A stretch of 64,000 nt of DNA from Saprospiraceae bacterium (GCA_025055285.1 JANWXM010000016.1:1-64000); one strand, 5' to 3'. Numbered from the stretch's first letter, positions 45,722 to 54,569 are shown. Notes: generated from the letters alone by a model not told the origin. Numbers and translations: made by a program.

Positions 45722-46453
45722 ATGTTTATTTCAATTATTCTTCCCACGCTTAACGAAGCCGACAACCTGCGCCGTCTGCTGCCCTATTTGCAAACAAATG
45801 CGGAGGGATATTCTTTCGAAATGATCGTAGTTGACGCCATGAGCTCCGACGACACAGTTGCTGTTGCTACCCAGTTGGGTGCTCGCGTAATCCTGTGTCA
45901 GCGGCGCAATCGCGCTGTTCAAATGAATGCAGGAGCTCGCGCGGCTTTGGGCGATGTACTTTACTTTGTGCACGCAGATACCATACCGCCCCCTTGTTTT
46001 GCAGCAGATATCAACGCCGAAATAGCTGCTGGCACTATCATGGGCTGTTATCGATATCGCTTCGACTCGCCCAGCCGACTGTTGCGCTTCAACGCCTACT
46101 TCACCCGATTCCCGTTCCTGTGGTGTCAGGGCGGCGACAAGACTTTCTTCATCCGCCGTTGCGCTTTCGAAGCAATGGGAGGCTACGATGAGCGCTTCGT
46201 GATCATGGAAGAATACGACTTCTTGCGTCGGGCCATGAAGCGATATCCATTGCGCATACTCGCTGGACAGGTCGTGGTCTCTGCTCGCAAGTACGACCAG
46301 AACAGCTGGCTACGCGTCCAATTGGCAAACGCTGGAGCTTTCCTACTCTTCCGCCTCAGGGTCGACCCTGTGCTTATCAAGCGTTTTTACTACGCCTGTT
46401 TACGGCATCCTAAGGCCAACGTAAAAACTGACGCAGCAGCTGAAGTGAGGTAG
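45722..46453 (+). CDS. TIGR04283-type family 2 glycosyltransferase
   Basis: 243 residues from the ATG at 45722 (MFISIILPTLNEADNL). GT-A motifs: EMIVVDAMSSDDT, then RRNRAVQMNAGARAALGDVL and FVHADTIPP with the acidic metal site; later WCQGGDKTFFIRR and GGYDERFVIMEEYDFLRR. The combination matches the TIGR04283 group, annotated as arsenosugar biosynthesis glycosyltransferases because they often sit near a radical SAM enzyme. No such enzyme is in the window, so the arsenic link is not supported here. The DUF547 gene follows after 17 bases. Confidence 0.82.
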   Translation: MFISIILPTLNEADNLRRLLPYLQTNAEGYSFEMIVVDAMSSDDTVAVATQLGARVILCQRRNRAVQMNAGARAALGDVLYFVHADTIPPPCFAADINAEIAAGTIMGCYRYRFDSPSRLLRFNAYFTRFPFLWCQGGDKTFFIRRCAFEAMGGYDERFVIMEEYDFLRRAMKRYPLRILAGQVVVSARKYDQNSWLRVQLANAGAFLLFRLRVDPVLIKRFYYACLRHPKANVKTDAAAEVR

Positions 46454-46470
46454 ACCAAGCTCAATTGCCT

Positions 46471-47250
46471 ATGAAGAAGATACTACTCGTATTCTTTGCG
46501 CTCATGACCTTTTTTGTCCTCTGGTTCATGTGCGCCAATTGTCGGCCTATCCGCCGCAAGACAACCTCGCTCCCTGTATCGCATGAGCGCTGGGATGCTT
46601 TGCTTAAAAAACACGTCGACTCTAACGGCTTAGTCCGCTACCAAGAGTTGTTGCGCGATAGCGCCGAACTAAATGCCTACCTCCGCCTGCTAGAAGGTGC
46701 TCATCCAAATGACAAAACGTGGACGCGCGCTGAGCAAATGGCCTATTGGATCAATGCCTACAACGCCTTCACCATCCAGCTAATTTTGCGTCATTATCCC
46801 GTCAAGAGCATCAAGGACATCAAACAAGGCATCGCCTTCGTCAATTCCGTATGGGACATTAAGTTCATACGCATTCAAGGCTATACGTACGACTTGAACA
46901 ATATCGAACACAATATATTGCGCCCTATATTCAAAGATGCGCGCATTCATGCCGCTATCAACTGTGCTTCCTTCTCCTGTCCTAGGCTGCGCAACGAGGC
47001 CTACGTCGCTGACCGCCTGGATGCTCAGCTCGACGATGCTATGCGCCGCTTCATTAATGACCCTCTCCGCAATCGCATCAGCGCCGAAAAGGCAGAGCTG
47101 TCGAAAATCTTTAGTTGGTTTAGTCGCGATTTCGAACGCGACGCTGGCTCAATACGCGCGTACCTTAATCGGTATGCTCAAACACCCATCGGACCTCAGA
47201 CGCCCATATCATACCTCGAATACGATTGGTCGCTCAACGAGGCGAAATGA
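46471..47250 (+). CDS. DUF547 domain protein, exported
   Basis: 259 residues from the ATG at 46471. MKKILLVFFALMTFFVLWFMC is a signal or lipoprotein leader with Cys at about 21. The DUF547 domain follows: WDALLKKHVDSNGLVRYQ, QMAYWINAYNAFTIQLIL, SIKDIK, NNIEHNILRPIFKDARIHAA and INCASFSCPRLRNEAY with a conserved Cys-containing core. Function of the domain is unknown; it resembles papain-like folds in some comparisons. In several Bacteroidota it stands beside TIGR04283 glycosyltransferases, as here (from memory). Converges on the next gene with a 10-base gap. Confidence 0.83.
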   Translation: MKKILLVFFALMTFFVLWFMCANCRPIRRKTTSLPVSHERWDALLKKHVDSNGLVRYQELLRDSAELNAYLRLLEGAHPNDKTWTRAEQMAYWINAYNAFTIQLILRHYPVKSIKDIKQGIAFVNSVWDIKFIRIQGYTYDLNNIEHNILRPIFKDARIHAAINCASFSCPRLRNEAYVADRLDAQLDDAMRRFINDPLRNRISAEKAELSKIFSWFSRDFERDAGSIRAYLNRYAQTPIGPQTPISYLEYDWSLNEAK

Positions 47251-47260
47251 ACGCCTCCTC

Positions 47261-47614
47261 TCATCGAAGCGACCGCTCATTGGCTTTGTCGCGTGTGCGC
47301 TGTATCCACAATTGACGCAAATAGCTCATCGCTACTGGTGTCACCAACAGCACTAGGTTACTCCAACGACGGCTCACGCCTAGCGCCTGAAGAATTGTGC
47401 GCAACAGCGTCATACCTGCCGATTGTTGCACCTCTTCCTTTAGCAGTTGGCCTATTTGATGAGGAATCTCCAGCTGTTGTTCCGCATAGCGGACGAGGGT
47501 ATCGCGCGTGCGCTGAGCACTGGCATACAATTCCTCTCTAGCGATCCGCATTTTTGCGCGCAAAAGCGCCTTTTCAGCAGCTAATTCTTTCAGGTTGCGA
47601 ATGACTCGGCCCAT
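47261..47614 (-). CDS. Small helical membrane-associated protein beside holin-X gene
   Basis: 117 residues, largely amphipathic helix (MGRVIRNLKELAAEKALLRA) with one moderately hydrophobic segment near the C-terminus (NLVLLVTPVAMSYLRQLW). I recognise no domain. It starts 7 bases after the phage-holin-like gene on the same strand, and small proteins of this sort commonly follow holin-X genes in Bacteroidota, probably as a stress-related membrane pair. Function unknown. Confidence 0.65.
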   Translation of the reverse strand: MGRVIRNLKELAAEKALLRAKMRIAREELYASAQRTRDTLVRYAEQQLEIPHQIGQLLKEEVQQSAGMTLLRTILQALGVSRRWSNLVLLVTPVAMSYLRQLWIQRTRDKANERSLR

Positions 47615-47621
47615 GGTCTTT

Positions 47622-48005
47622 TTACTGCTCTGTATTTTGCAAAAAAGTCTTGACTAGATTGCTCAACAAAGGATTAATCAACAGCGATTCCTTGAAGACT
47701 ACTACCAGAGCTGTTAGCAGCAAGTATACTCCAGAAACAGCTAGAAAACCTAAAGGGAGCGATTGCCAACGCGCTCCTAGGAACAAAGCTAAGGCAACCG
47801 TAGCCATGAACAAGCTAAAAATGAGCAAAATGCCTACTGCAATCGCAAGGGCCAATCCAGCCAGTGCTCTAGCAAAACGCTCGGCTAAATCTAAGCGAAA
47901 GTACTCCAGTTGCAACTGCACATACTCGCGCAGGTGACCAACGGTCTCTCCAACAGATTGAAGTATTTCCTCGGTTTCTCTCTTCCGTTCCGACATAGTG
48001 GACAT
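47622..48005 (-). CDS. Holin-X family (phage_holin_3_6) membrane protein
   Basis: 127 residues: an N-terminal amphipathic helix (SVGETVGHLREYVQLQLEYF), two adjacent membrane helices (LAGLALAIAVGILLIFSLF and LPLGFLAVSGVYLLLTALV), and a short tail. This is the PF07332-type pattern, named after phage holins although the family is chromosomal and linked to envelope or stress functions. No phage genes are nearby. It forms a pair with the downstream gene. Confidence 0.78.
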   Translation of the reverse strand: MSTMSERKRETEEILQSVGETVGHLREYVQLQLEYFRLDLAERFARALAGLALAIAVGILLIFSLFMATVALALFLGARWQSLPLGFLAVSGVYLLLTALVVVFKESLLINPLLSNLVKTFLQNTEQ

Positions 48006-48341
48006 AAGTAAATAAAAACGCTAAATTGATTTAACGATAATATTGTAGATGTTCAGGACATGAATAAACACTGAAGGCCTAATGCAAAGGCGCTGCGCTA
48101 CACGAACCGTCGTACACTGGCTAGCGCTTCTCCTCGACAAATCGGTCTAAAGATAAAGCACAATTCGATATGAAATATTTTCAGAGAAAAAATGCCTTAA
48201 TCACGTGCTCCTAATAGACTGAGGCCATCTTCTGCCCCTCGAGGCATTACTCAATTCCATCTTGTACAGGATCCTGCATGCTAATGTCTTTTGCCTCGAA
48301 CTTTTTGTTTCCGTTTGGCTATTTTTTACACTTAATGCAGA

Positions 48342-48349
48342 CAAAGGTA
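48342..48349 (-). promoter_or_regulatory. Orphan -7 box TACCTTTG in a gene-poor region
   Basis: A perfect TAnnTTTG match reading leftwards, 337 bases from the nearest certain gene start (48005). No -33 TTG was found. It could begin a long leader for the holin-X gene or a small RNA. Confidence 0.3.
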
Positions 48350-48643
48350 ACAGCGTCTCCCTATCCTTGCCATCCTTGAATCTGGTACCTAGCTGGGCAA
48401 AGACCTTTCGTAGTAATAAAGGATGACTAAGAGCAGTTATTGTCTGCACTCGTAGTCCAGACGAGCACTTAAGCTGCGTTTGCCGATGCACGAGTTGATC
48501 GTTTTGCTTTCTCGGAGGAAGAAACCTTTAGAGTTTATACACGCCGTTTGCTAGTTCTCATGCAAGACTTGAAAATCGGGATTTAACCCAATTGACGCAT
48601 TCAACAGGAGGAAGAGGAGCCGATCTTCGAAGTAATTTGCGGC

Positions 48644-48856
48644 TCAACGCATGGTAATTTTGTACCTGATAGGTATAGCATGAGCTTGATTCTTCCCTAA
48701 GACCTCGAAGAGCTCACCTTCTGAGTGGAGGATAGGCCTTTTTTGGAAAAGACAGAGTCGGACATGAATCCTTTTGAGACGAACATCTGTGGGAGCGCCT
48801 CTTCTTCGAAGAAAGCCTTTCAGATGCTGCCACACCTGTTGTGGGCTGCTAATCAT
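48644..48856 (-). CDS. Possible small ORF after the lipoprotein gene
   Basis: 70 codons from an ATG at 48856 (MISSPQQVWQHLKGFLRRRG), in a frame open further upstream across the end of the lipoprotein gene. The text is basic, with PTDVRLKRIHVRLCLFQKRP, and has a plausible residue mix, but no domain or signal. It may be chance or the remnant of a longer gene. Confidence 0.25.
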   Translation of the reverse strand: MISSPQQVWQHLKGFLRRRGAPTDVRLKRIHVRLCLFQKRPILHSEGELFEVLGKNQAHAIPIRYKITMR

Positions 48857-48908
48857 CGACAGGAACACGTGTAGATAAGCCTCTGTGGCTGGGTTTCTGG
48901 AGTCGTCA

Positions 48909-50096
48909 TCACCAAATGTTGCGATTGGAACGCAGTTCATCCCGAATGAGCGGCTTAAGCCGTTCGGCCGCTTGAAGGAGCATGTCTGCATCAGAAGGAA
49001 AAGGTAAGGGAGCGTTGCCAATACGAGCACGCGACTCTTTGCTCAGAGCCCGGCGGTCACCTCGGAAAGTGGAGGCGTAATTTTCAAACAGTACCTCTGT
49101 ACTCATTGGTCGAGTAAAGAGCCGTTGGCCCGAAGCATCGCGAATTTCCAACAAGCCACTTAGGCGCGCAGCTTTGGTTTGAAGCACTTCCACTACTTCA
49201 GCGCGCACTCGTATGATACGGGGCTTTTTGAGGTCGTTGCCCAAGGAGTCTTTGCGCACGTTGCCGCGTTCGTCTAAGACGTATTCCCAGCCATCCTCGA
49301 CGTCTGCTTCATCGGTGTAAATACGCTCGTGTACGCGTTCGGGACTGATGTCGATGTGGTCTATGTAGAAAAAGACATTGTAGTCTAAGGCCATGTCGCG
49401 CGCTGGTTTCAAATAGAAATGTTTCCATTCGGTGTCTAGTTCGTTTGCACCGAAAGCCAACAAACGTTCGCTAAAGCGAGCGGGAAGGATTTTCCCGCTT
49501 TGATTGACCACTTCGAAGCCTATGTGGCTGATACCCAGTGTGCGGGCCTCGCGTACTAGCTCGTCCGCGTCTTTATAGTGACGAAAATAGAGCCTTTCAA
49601 TGTTTCGCAAGGCTTCATATGCTTGGCGGGCCGCCTGTCGGTCGCCGCGCCGACCTTGCTCGAGCAAAGCCTGCGCACGCTGATAGAGGTACTCTGCTGC
49701 CTGACGCCGACTTTCGTTCTCCATTTCGCTTACGTCCACCATATCGAATACAGCTCGATAGCCGTCCTCAGAGACCAATGGCAACAGCGGTGAGATGCGA
49801 TTTTGGCGCGCCGCTATTTGGCGATACAAGCGGTTGATGCGCTCCCATTCCTCCGGACGGCCTGAGTTAGTCAAATTGCGCGCTAGCATGAGGTCGCGCG
49901 CCTGAGCTTTGGCAAAAGCTCGTTCTAAGTCTTTAACCAAATGAGTTTTCTTGTTCTTCTTTCCACTTAAGCGTCGAAGAGCAAGAGTAATGGCTTCGTC
50001 GTAGTAGCCGCGCTCAATATAACGGCGTGGACTTTGGCAGGCACTAGCAAGCAATACCAAAAGTAAAGCGAAGGCAAGGAACGAATGCTGCTTCAT
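48909..50096 (-). CDS. Lipoprotein of unknown function
   Basis: 395 residues: signal MKQHSFLAFALLLVLLASAC with a clear lipobox. Residues 20-160 are helical and TPR-like (RRYIERGYYDEAITLALRRL, YLYQRAQALLEQGRRGDRQA). Residues 170-340 are mostly beta (FYIDHIDISPERVHERIYT, RIIRVRAEVVEVLQTKAARL). Homologous-looking proteins exist in Bacteroidota as unnamed lipoproteins; I do not know their role. The best promoter in the window (50159-50188) lies 63 bases upstream. It is divergent from purD. Confidence 0.75.
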   Translation of the reverse strand: MKQHSFLAFALLLVLLASACQSPRRYIERGYYDEAITLALRRLSGKKNKKTHLVKDLERAFAKAQARDLMLARNLTNSGRPEEWERINRLYRQIAARQNRISPLLPLVSEDGYRAVFDMVDVSEMENESRRQAAEYLYQRAQALLEQGRRGDRQAARQAYEALRNIERLYFRHYKDADELVREARTLGISHIGFEVVNQSGKILPARFSERLLAFGANELDTEWKHFYLKPARDMALDYNVFFYIDHIDISPERVHERIYTDEADVEDGWEYVLDERGNVRKDSLGNDLKKPRIIRVRAEVVEVLQTKAARLSGLLEIRDASGQRLFTRPMSTEVLFENYASTFRGDRRALSKESRARIGNAPLPFPSDADMLLQAAERLKPLIRDELRSNRNIW

Positions 50097-50495
50097 GACG
50101 ATGATTTTTTCGACATGTTTTTACGTGCAAATTAGCATCGCTTGAACTGCCTATTTTGCAAAAATATAGTTAGTATAATTTGACAAAATGTTAAAATTTG
50201 GAATTTTCTACAACTAAAATGCTTAATTTCGAAGCGTACCTTAATTAAGCGCACGAGCAACAGCAAACTCCTTTGAGGGCTACTATCGCTTGCATAGCCA
50301 ATTTCTTGTGTTTTTTCTCTGGATTAAAATGAGCTATTTTGCTTGAGGTGCAACGCGAATTCTCGCAGGTTTTGCCGCACGATAGAGGTTCTGCAGATCA
50401 GTTAAACTTTTTAGTTATTTAGAGCGGGTGGCACGATGGACTTTTTCAGTGTAAATGCTTCCTTTGCGGGCTGAGGTTTCAAAAGTGTATTGTAC
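50097..50495. other. Divergent regulatory region between lipoprotein gene and purD
   Basis: 399 bases, very AT-rich in 50145-50225. It holds the strong leftward promoter and a CTTAATTAAG palindrome near 50240. No clear -7 box for purD was found. No credible ORF. Confidence 0.45.
50159..50188 (-). promoter_or_regulatory. Strong Bacteroidota promoter (TTTTG-N17-TATTTTTG)
   Basis: On the minus strand TTTTG at 50188-50184 and TATTTTTG at 50166-50159 are 17 bases apart, matching both elements of the sigma-ABfr consensus. It drives the lipoprotein gene with an untranslated leader of about 55 bases. Confidence 0.7.
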
Positions 50496-51770
50496 ATGCG
50501 TATTTTATTGTTGGGCAGTGGTGGCCGCGAGCACGCTTTTGCCTGGAAATTGGCCCAGGATCCAGAATGCTCAGCGCTGTTTATTGCTCCGGGTAATGCT
50601 GGTACTGCAACGTGTGGGACGAATGTGCCAATATCGCCTGCGGATTTCGAAGCAATTCGCGGTTTCGTTCTAGAGCACGGCATTGAAATGGTCGTCGTTG
50701 GGCCTGAAGAGCCTTTAGTGCGTGGTATAGTAGATTATTTCCAAGCTGACTCCGCATTGGAAAGAGTTCCTGTTGTTGGTCCATCGGCAGCGGGTGCCCG
50801 ATTAGAGGGTTCAAAGGCCTTTGCGAAGCGCTTTATGGAGCGATGGGGTATACCTACGGCGTCGTATCGCGAGGTAACGGATTGGCAAGAGGGCAAAGAG
50901 GTGTTGCGCGCTTTTTCTCCTCCGTACGTCCTCAAGGCCGATGGTTTGGCGGCCGGAAAGGGCGTAATCATTCTCGATGAACTGGAGGCAGCCGTAGAAG
51001 CGCTGCGCAACATGTTGGCCGGCCAATTCGGCGAAGCAAGCAAGCGCGTAGTAATTGAACAATTTCTATCTGGAATAGAGTTTTCCGTATTCGTTCTCAC
51101 GGATGGAAGTTCGTACAAACTCCTCCCGGAGGCCAAAGATTACAAACGCGTAGGCGAGGGCGATACCGGTCCGAATACAGGCGGCATGGGTGCAGTATCG
51201 CCCGTACCTTTCTTCGACGAGGCGCTGCGGCAAAAAGTGGAGCAGCGGATCATCGAACCTACATTGCGCGGTCTGCAGGTTGAGGGAATTCCTTACAAAG
51301 GCTTCATATTCTTTGGTTTAATGAATGTCGATGGAGAACCTTATGTCGTCGAATACAATTGCCGCATGGGCGACCCAGAAGCAGAGGTGGTGCTTCCAAG
51401 AATAAGAAATTCTTTGACAGCCCTATTTCGCGCGTTGATAGAAGGGCGTTTGAATGAAGTGTGTATAGATGTTTCGCCGCAAGTAGCAGCTACCGTCGTA
51501 TTGACGGCAAAAGGGTATCCCGGCGAATATCGCAAGGGAGACATCATTGAACTCAGGCCTCGCGCCGGTTGCCTTTATCTGCATGCGGGCACACGACGCG
51601 ATGTTGAGGGCCGCCTGTTGACCAATGGCGGGCGCGTAATAGCCATTACTTCATTTGCAGATGATATCGCCTCTGCTGTTGCCTATTCCTTGGGAGCGGC
51701 TGAAGATATACACTTTGAGGGCAAGTATTTTCGACGAGATATTGGGCAAGACCTCATCCATCTACACTAA
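50496..51770 (+). CDS. purD: Phosphoribosylamine-glycine ligase PurD
   Basis: 424 residues from the ATG at 50496 (MRILLLGSGGREHAFAWKL). PurD joins glycine to phosphoribosylamine with ATP in purine synthesis. ATP-grasp signatures: PYVLKADGLAAGKGVII, VVIEQFLSGIEFSVF, GPNTGGMGAVSPVPF, and EYNCRMGDPEAEVVLPR for the metal site. Full length. No other purine genes are near. Confidence 0.95.
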   Translation: MRILLLGSGGREHAFAWKLAQDPECSALFIAPGNAGTATCGTNVPISPADFEAIRGFVLEHGIEMVVVGPEEPLVRGIVDYFQADSALERVPVVGPSAAGARLEGSKAFAKRFMERWGIPTASYREVTDWQEGKEVLRAFSPPYVLKADGLAAGKGVIILDELEAAVEALRNMLAGQFGEASKRVVIEQFLSGIEFSVFVLTDGSSYKLLPEAKDYKRVGEGDTGPNTGGMGAVSPVPFFDEALRQKVEQRIIEPTLRGLQVEGIPYKGFIFFGLMNVDGEPYVVEYNCRMGDPEAEVVLPRIRNSLTALFRALIEGRLNEVCIDVSPQVAATVVLTAKGYPGEYRKGDIIELRPRAGCLYLHAGTRRDVEGRLLTNGGRVIAITSFADDIASAVAYSLGAAEDIHFEGKYFRRDIGQDLIHLH

Positions 51771-51782
51771 CTCCATCTGCCC

Positions 51783-52232
51783 TCACCGAGGCATCCAGCT
51801 GATGGTATATTCATACACAGCAGACGACTGAGGCGGTGCTTCGGAAGAAGTCGTAACGGGCACAAGCTGATACTGGACAGCGACGGACGGCAATGCAACA
51901 GGCTCAAATCGAGGTTGCTTAAATTCGATGTGGATTTTTTTATGGAAAAGCAAGCGAAGCCCTCGCGTGCGTTTGACGCGAAAGCGCAATAGCCGTACTA
52001 CGCGAATAGCCTCCTCGTCACAACCATAGCCGAGGCCCTTCAAAACGCGCGTAGCGACTACTTCACCTGCCTCATTTATGTCACACTCCACAATAACGCG
52101 CCCTTCTATTCCAGCGGCTTGCGCTTCGGGAGGGTAGCGCAACTGGCTGTATATAAATTGACTCATCGCCTTCGGGCCTCCTGGATATTCTGGCTGATGC
52201 ACAAAATCCTTGTCCTTCTTCTCTCGCTCCAT
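51783..52232 (-). CDS. TonB C-terminal domain protein without membrane anchor
   Basis: 149 residues. A TonB_C module spans about 10-105: FVHQPEYPGGPKAMSQFIYS, LRYPPEAQAAGIEGRVIVEC, INEAGEVVATRVLKGLGYGC and DEEAIRVVRLL. TonB energises outer-membrane receptors, but a working TonB needs an N-terminal membrane helix, and none is seen here nor in the frame upstream. It may be a periplasm-independent relative or a partner of an ExbB/D-linked protein. A TATCTTTG box (52273-52266) lies 33 bases upstream. Its stop is 12 bases from the purD stop. Confidence 0.8.
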   Translation of the reverse strand: MEREKKDKDFVHQPEYPGGPKAMSQFIYSQLRYPPEAQAAGIEGRVIVECDINEAGEVVATRVLKGLGYGCDEEAIRVVRLLRFRVKRTRGLRLLFHKKIHIEFKQPRFEPVALPSVAVQYQLVPVTTSSEAPPQSSAVYEYTISWMPR

Positions 52233-52265
52233 CTCGGAAAATGTTTATAGCGAACTTCCCAATGG

Positions 52266-52273
52266 CAAAGATA
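52266..52273 (-). promoter_or_regulatory. -7 box for the TonB-domain gene
   Basis: TATCTTTG on the minus strand, a full TAnnTTTG match, 33 bases before the ATG at 52232. No -33 TTG. Confidence 0.45.
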
Positions 52274-52360
52274 AAAGTGGTCAGCCTTAGCGCATTATCA
52301 TTACCACGAGCGAAGCACAATGCTCCGCCCCTGGTTTTTTATCGTCTGCTCTTCAGCAGG

Positions 52361-52840
52361 TTATTTCTCTTCGTATTCGAAGGGTAAAATCTTTGAGTCC
52401 TTAACTGTAGAGAGCGTCATGAGCGTACGCAAACGCTCAATCTCGTCAATCTGACTGAGGGTTTTGAAAAGCAACTGCTCATACGTAGGCAGATCTTTGC
52501 AAATGATCTTCATTAGAAAATCTGCCTCGCCAGTAATAATGTAGCACTCCGTGATTTCGTCGATGCGTTGAATTTTTTCCAAAAAGTTGTTTAAGGCATT
52601 CTCGCGTTTCCAAGCCAACGATACCAACACGAATGTTTTGACGTTAAGGCCCAACATTTGAGGATTTACCTGGGCATGATAGCTTAAGATAACGCGATTG
52701 TTTTCCAACTTCTTTACTCGTTCGAGCGTAGGAGCGGGTGATAAACCAATTTTCTTGGACAGGTCTAAGTTAGTGATTTTGCTGTTTTCCTGAAGGATGC
52801 GGAGGATTTTCAAGTCCGTCTTATCGAGCTTGTCTGCCAT
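52361..52840 (-). CDS. Lrp/AsnC family transcriptional regulator
   Basis: 159 residues: an N-terminal winged helix-turn-helix (LDKTDLKILRILQENSKITN, LSKKIGLSPAPTLERVKKLE) and a C-terminal RAM/AsnC effector domain (VLVSLAWKRENALNNFLEKI, CYIITGEADFLMKIICKDLP). Lrp proteins form octamers that sense amino acids and control their metabolism. The glutamate dehydrogenase gene ends 314 bases upstream on the same strand, a sensible but unproven target. A TTG-N20-TACCTTTG promoter precedes it. Confidence 0.92.
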   Translation of the reverse strand: MADKLDKTDLKILRILQENSKITNLDLSKKIGLSPAPTLERVKKLENNRVILSYHAQVNPQMLGLNVKTFVLVSLAWKRENALNNFLEKIQRIDEITECYIITGEADFLMKIICKDLPTYEQLLFKTLSQIDEIERLRTLMTLSTVKDSKILPFEYEEK

Positions 52841-52887
52841 AGTATAACAAAGGTTAAAGAAATTATATTTTGCCTAAAAAATTTCTA

Positions 52888-52918
52888 CAAAGGTAGGGTG
52901 GTTGCAAATAATGGGCAA
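52888..52918 (-). promoter_or_regulatory. Promoter of the Lrp regulator (TTG-N20-TACCTTTG)
   Basis: TTG at 52918-52916 and TACCTTTG at 52895-52888 on the minus strand, 20 bases apart. The -7 box is 47 bases before the ATG at 52840. Confidence 0.6.
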
Positions 52919-53064
52919 GGGTTTTTTCGATTATCATTTGTTAATTTTGACGAAAAAGCAGTTTTTGTCGTTTGCAGATATTTTTAAACGGACGAACAAA
53001 GTATATTAAGCATTTTGACAAAAATATATTTCAAGTCAAGATGAGCTTATAAAAGTAGATTAAT

Positions 53065-53102
53065 GCAAAAGGTCAATCCGGAAGGAGGACTGGCCTTTTT
53101 GC
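53065..53102 (-). terminator. Terminator-like hairpin after glutamate dehydrogenase
   Basis: On the minus strand GCAAAAAGG pairs with CCTTTTGC (one bulged A), extended by TCC/GGA around TCCTTCC. It begins 51 bases after the dehydrogenase stop. It would end the cytochrome maturation operon before the Lrp promoter, but no U tract follows the stem. Confidence 0.45.
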
Positions 53103-53153
53103 AAAATGGCATTGGGCCTCAGCGGAAGGTTACACAGAAGAAAGTTATGTTTA

Positions 53154-54569
53154 TTACGGGAAGATGCCCATGGAAATATAGTCACTGGCGATTTTGCGCA
53201 GAGCGCACACGAAGGCCGCTGTACGCATATCCGGGATACCTGGCGTTTGCTGCAAAGTTTCGCGTATTTGCTGGTAGGCGTTGGTCATAGTGTCTTCTAG
53301 CCCCGAATTCACCAGTTCGATTTCGGTGCCTCCTCGAGTAAGAAAGTCGCGATCGCGCTGGGTGACCTGTTTGCCGGTCATTTCCTCCACTTTGTTAAGC
53401 AAGCCGGTAAATATGCTGCGCTGGAATCGGTTTTCTAAGCGACCAAAGCGATGGTGAGAGAGGTTCTTTAGCCACTCGAAGTAAGAGACAGTCACTCCGC
53501 CTGCATTGATGTAGAAATCGGGCAAAATGAGCATACCTCTAGAGCGCAGGATGGCATCGGCTTCGGCAGTGACAGGTCCATTGGCGGCTTCAGCAATAAT
53601 TTTCGCTTTAATGCGGTCGACGTTCTCTAAGGTAATTTGATTTTCTAAAGCAGCTGGCACAAGGATATCGCACTCAAGTTCAAGGGCTGCTGAAGGGCCG
53701 CCGATGTGCTTCGAACCTGGAAAGCCAACGATTGACCCAGTTTCTTTTCGAAAGGCGAGAAGTTTTCTGATGTCTATGCCCTTAGGGTCGTATATGGAGC
53801 CTTCACGCTCTGAAATGCCAATGATTTTTACATCGCCCTCCTCTTGACTAATGAGGCCTGTGTGGCTACCTACATTGCCCAACCCTTGAATGACCATCGT
53901 CTTCCCCGCAATGCCGGGCGACAAACCAATTTTTTTCATGTCGTCGGCATAGGAGAGGCACTCGCGCAAACCGTAAAAGACGCCGCGACCTGTAGCTTCC
54001 TCGCGACCGCGTATGCCATTTTGGGTAACCGGCTTTCCAGTGACGCAACCAATGGAGTCAATTTCTCCATGGCGGAAGGTTTGATAAGTATCTAAAATCC
54101 AGGCCATTTCGCGAGGGCCGGTTCCATAATCAGGAGCAGGTACATCAATGCCCGGGCCAATAAAATTTTTCTTGATCAACTCCGTAGTGTAGCGACGAGT
54201 AATGTTTTGTAGTTGCTCGACGGTATAGTTGGCCGGGTTAATTTTGATACCGCCTTTTGCACCGCCGAAAGGAACGTCTACCAAAGCACATTTATAAGTC
54301 ATCAAAGCGGCTAGCGCCATAATTTCATCCTGATCCACCGTTTCCGAATAGCGAATGCCTCCCTTCGTTGGAAGACGATGGTGGCTGTGCTGGACACGGT
54401 AGGCCTCAATGACCTGGTAGTTGTCTCCGATGCGAACAGGAAAGCGAATCTGTAAGACGAGGTTACATACTTTAATTTGCTCTACTAGCCCACTCGGAAT
54501 GTCGGTAAAAGCAGCTGCCTTGTCGACGTACTGCTCGACACTTTTGAAGAAACTGACTTTTGCGCTCAT
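53154..54569 (-). CDS. gdhA: Glutamate dehydrogenase (Glu/Leu/Phe/Val family)
   Basis: 471 residues. It interconverts glutamate and 2-oxoglutarate plus ammonia. Signature VDVPFGGAKGGIK carries the catalytic Lys at about 105; GPGIDVPAPDYGTGPREMAW and KPVTQNGIRGREEATGRGV follow. The dinucleotide fold starts at TMVIQGLGNVGSHTG. Length is slightly above the common 420-450. The ATG overlaps the ccmD stop as ATGA (54566-54569), so translation is probably coupled to the cytochrome maturation genes. Cofactor preference is not decided. Confidence 0.93.
   Translation of the reverse strand: MSAKVSFFKSVEQYVDKAAAFTDIPSGLVEQIKVCNLVLQIRFPVRIGDNYQVIEAYRVQHSHHRLPTKGGIRYSETVDQDEIMALAALMTYKCALVDVPFGGAKGGIKINPANYTVEQLQNITRRYTTELIKKNFIGPGIDVPAPDYGTGPREMAWILDTYQTFRHGEIDSIGCVTGKPVTQNGIRGREEATGRGVFYGLRECLSYADDMKKIGLSPGIAGKTMVIQGLGNVGSHTGLISQEEGDVKIIGISEREGSIYDPKGIDIRKLLAFRKETGSIVGFPGSKHIGGPSAALELECDILVPAALENQITLENVDRIKAKIIAEAANGPVTAEADAILRSRGMLILPDFYINAGGVTVSYFEWLKNLSHHRFGRLENRFQRSIFTGLLNKVEEMTGKQVTQRDRDFLTRGGTEIELVNSGLEDTMTNAYQQIRETLQQTPGIPDMRTAAFVCALRKIASDYISMGIFP

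Larger units (their letters stand above)
48006..48908. other. Gene-poor region, about 900 bases
   Basis: The longest stretch without a sure gene. It holds a perfect -7 box at 48342-48349 on the minus strand, a T-rich segment at 48300-48330, and two weak minus-strand frames (48201-48491 with no domain, and the possible 70-codon ORF listed separately). An unannotated small RNA or a decayed gene is possible. Confidence 0.45.
52841..53153. other. Intergenic region between glutamate dehydrogenase and lrp
   Basis: 313 bases containing the lrp promoter, an AT-rich block at 52930-53040, and the terminator-like hairpin. No ORF is supported. Confidence 0.45.

Noticed and set aside
47622-48005. Prophage remnant because of the holin-like family name
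   Set aside because: The family is chromosomal, and no capsid, integrase, lysin or att-like repeat is present.
48201-48491. 96-codon minus-strand ORF
   Set aside because: Ser/Thr/Arg-rich text without secondary-structure pattern or homologous phrase; probably chance.
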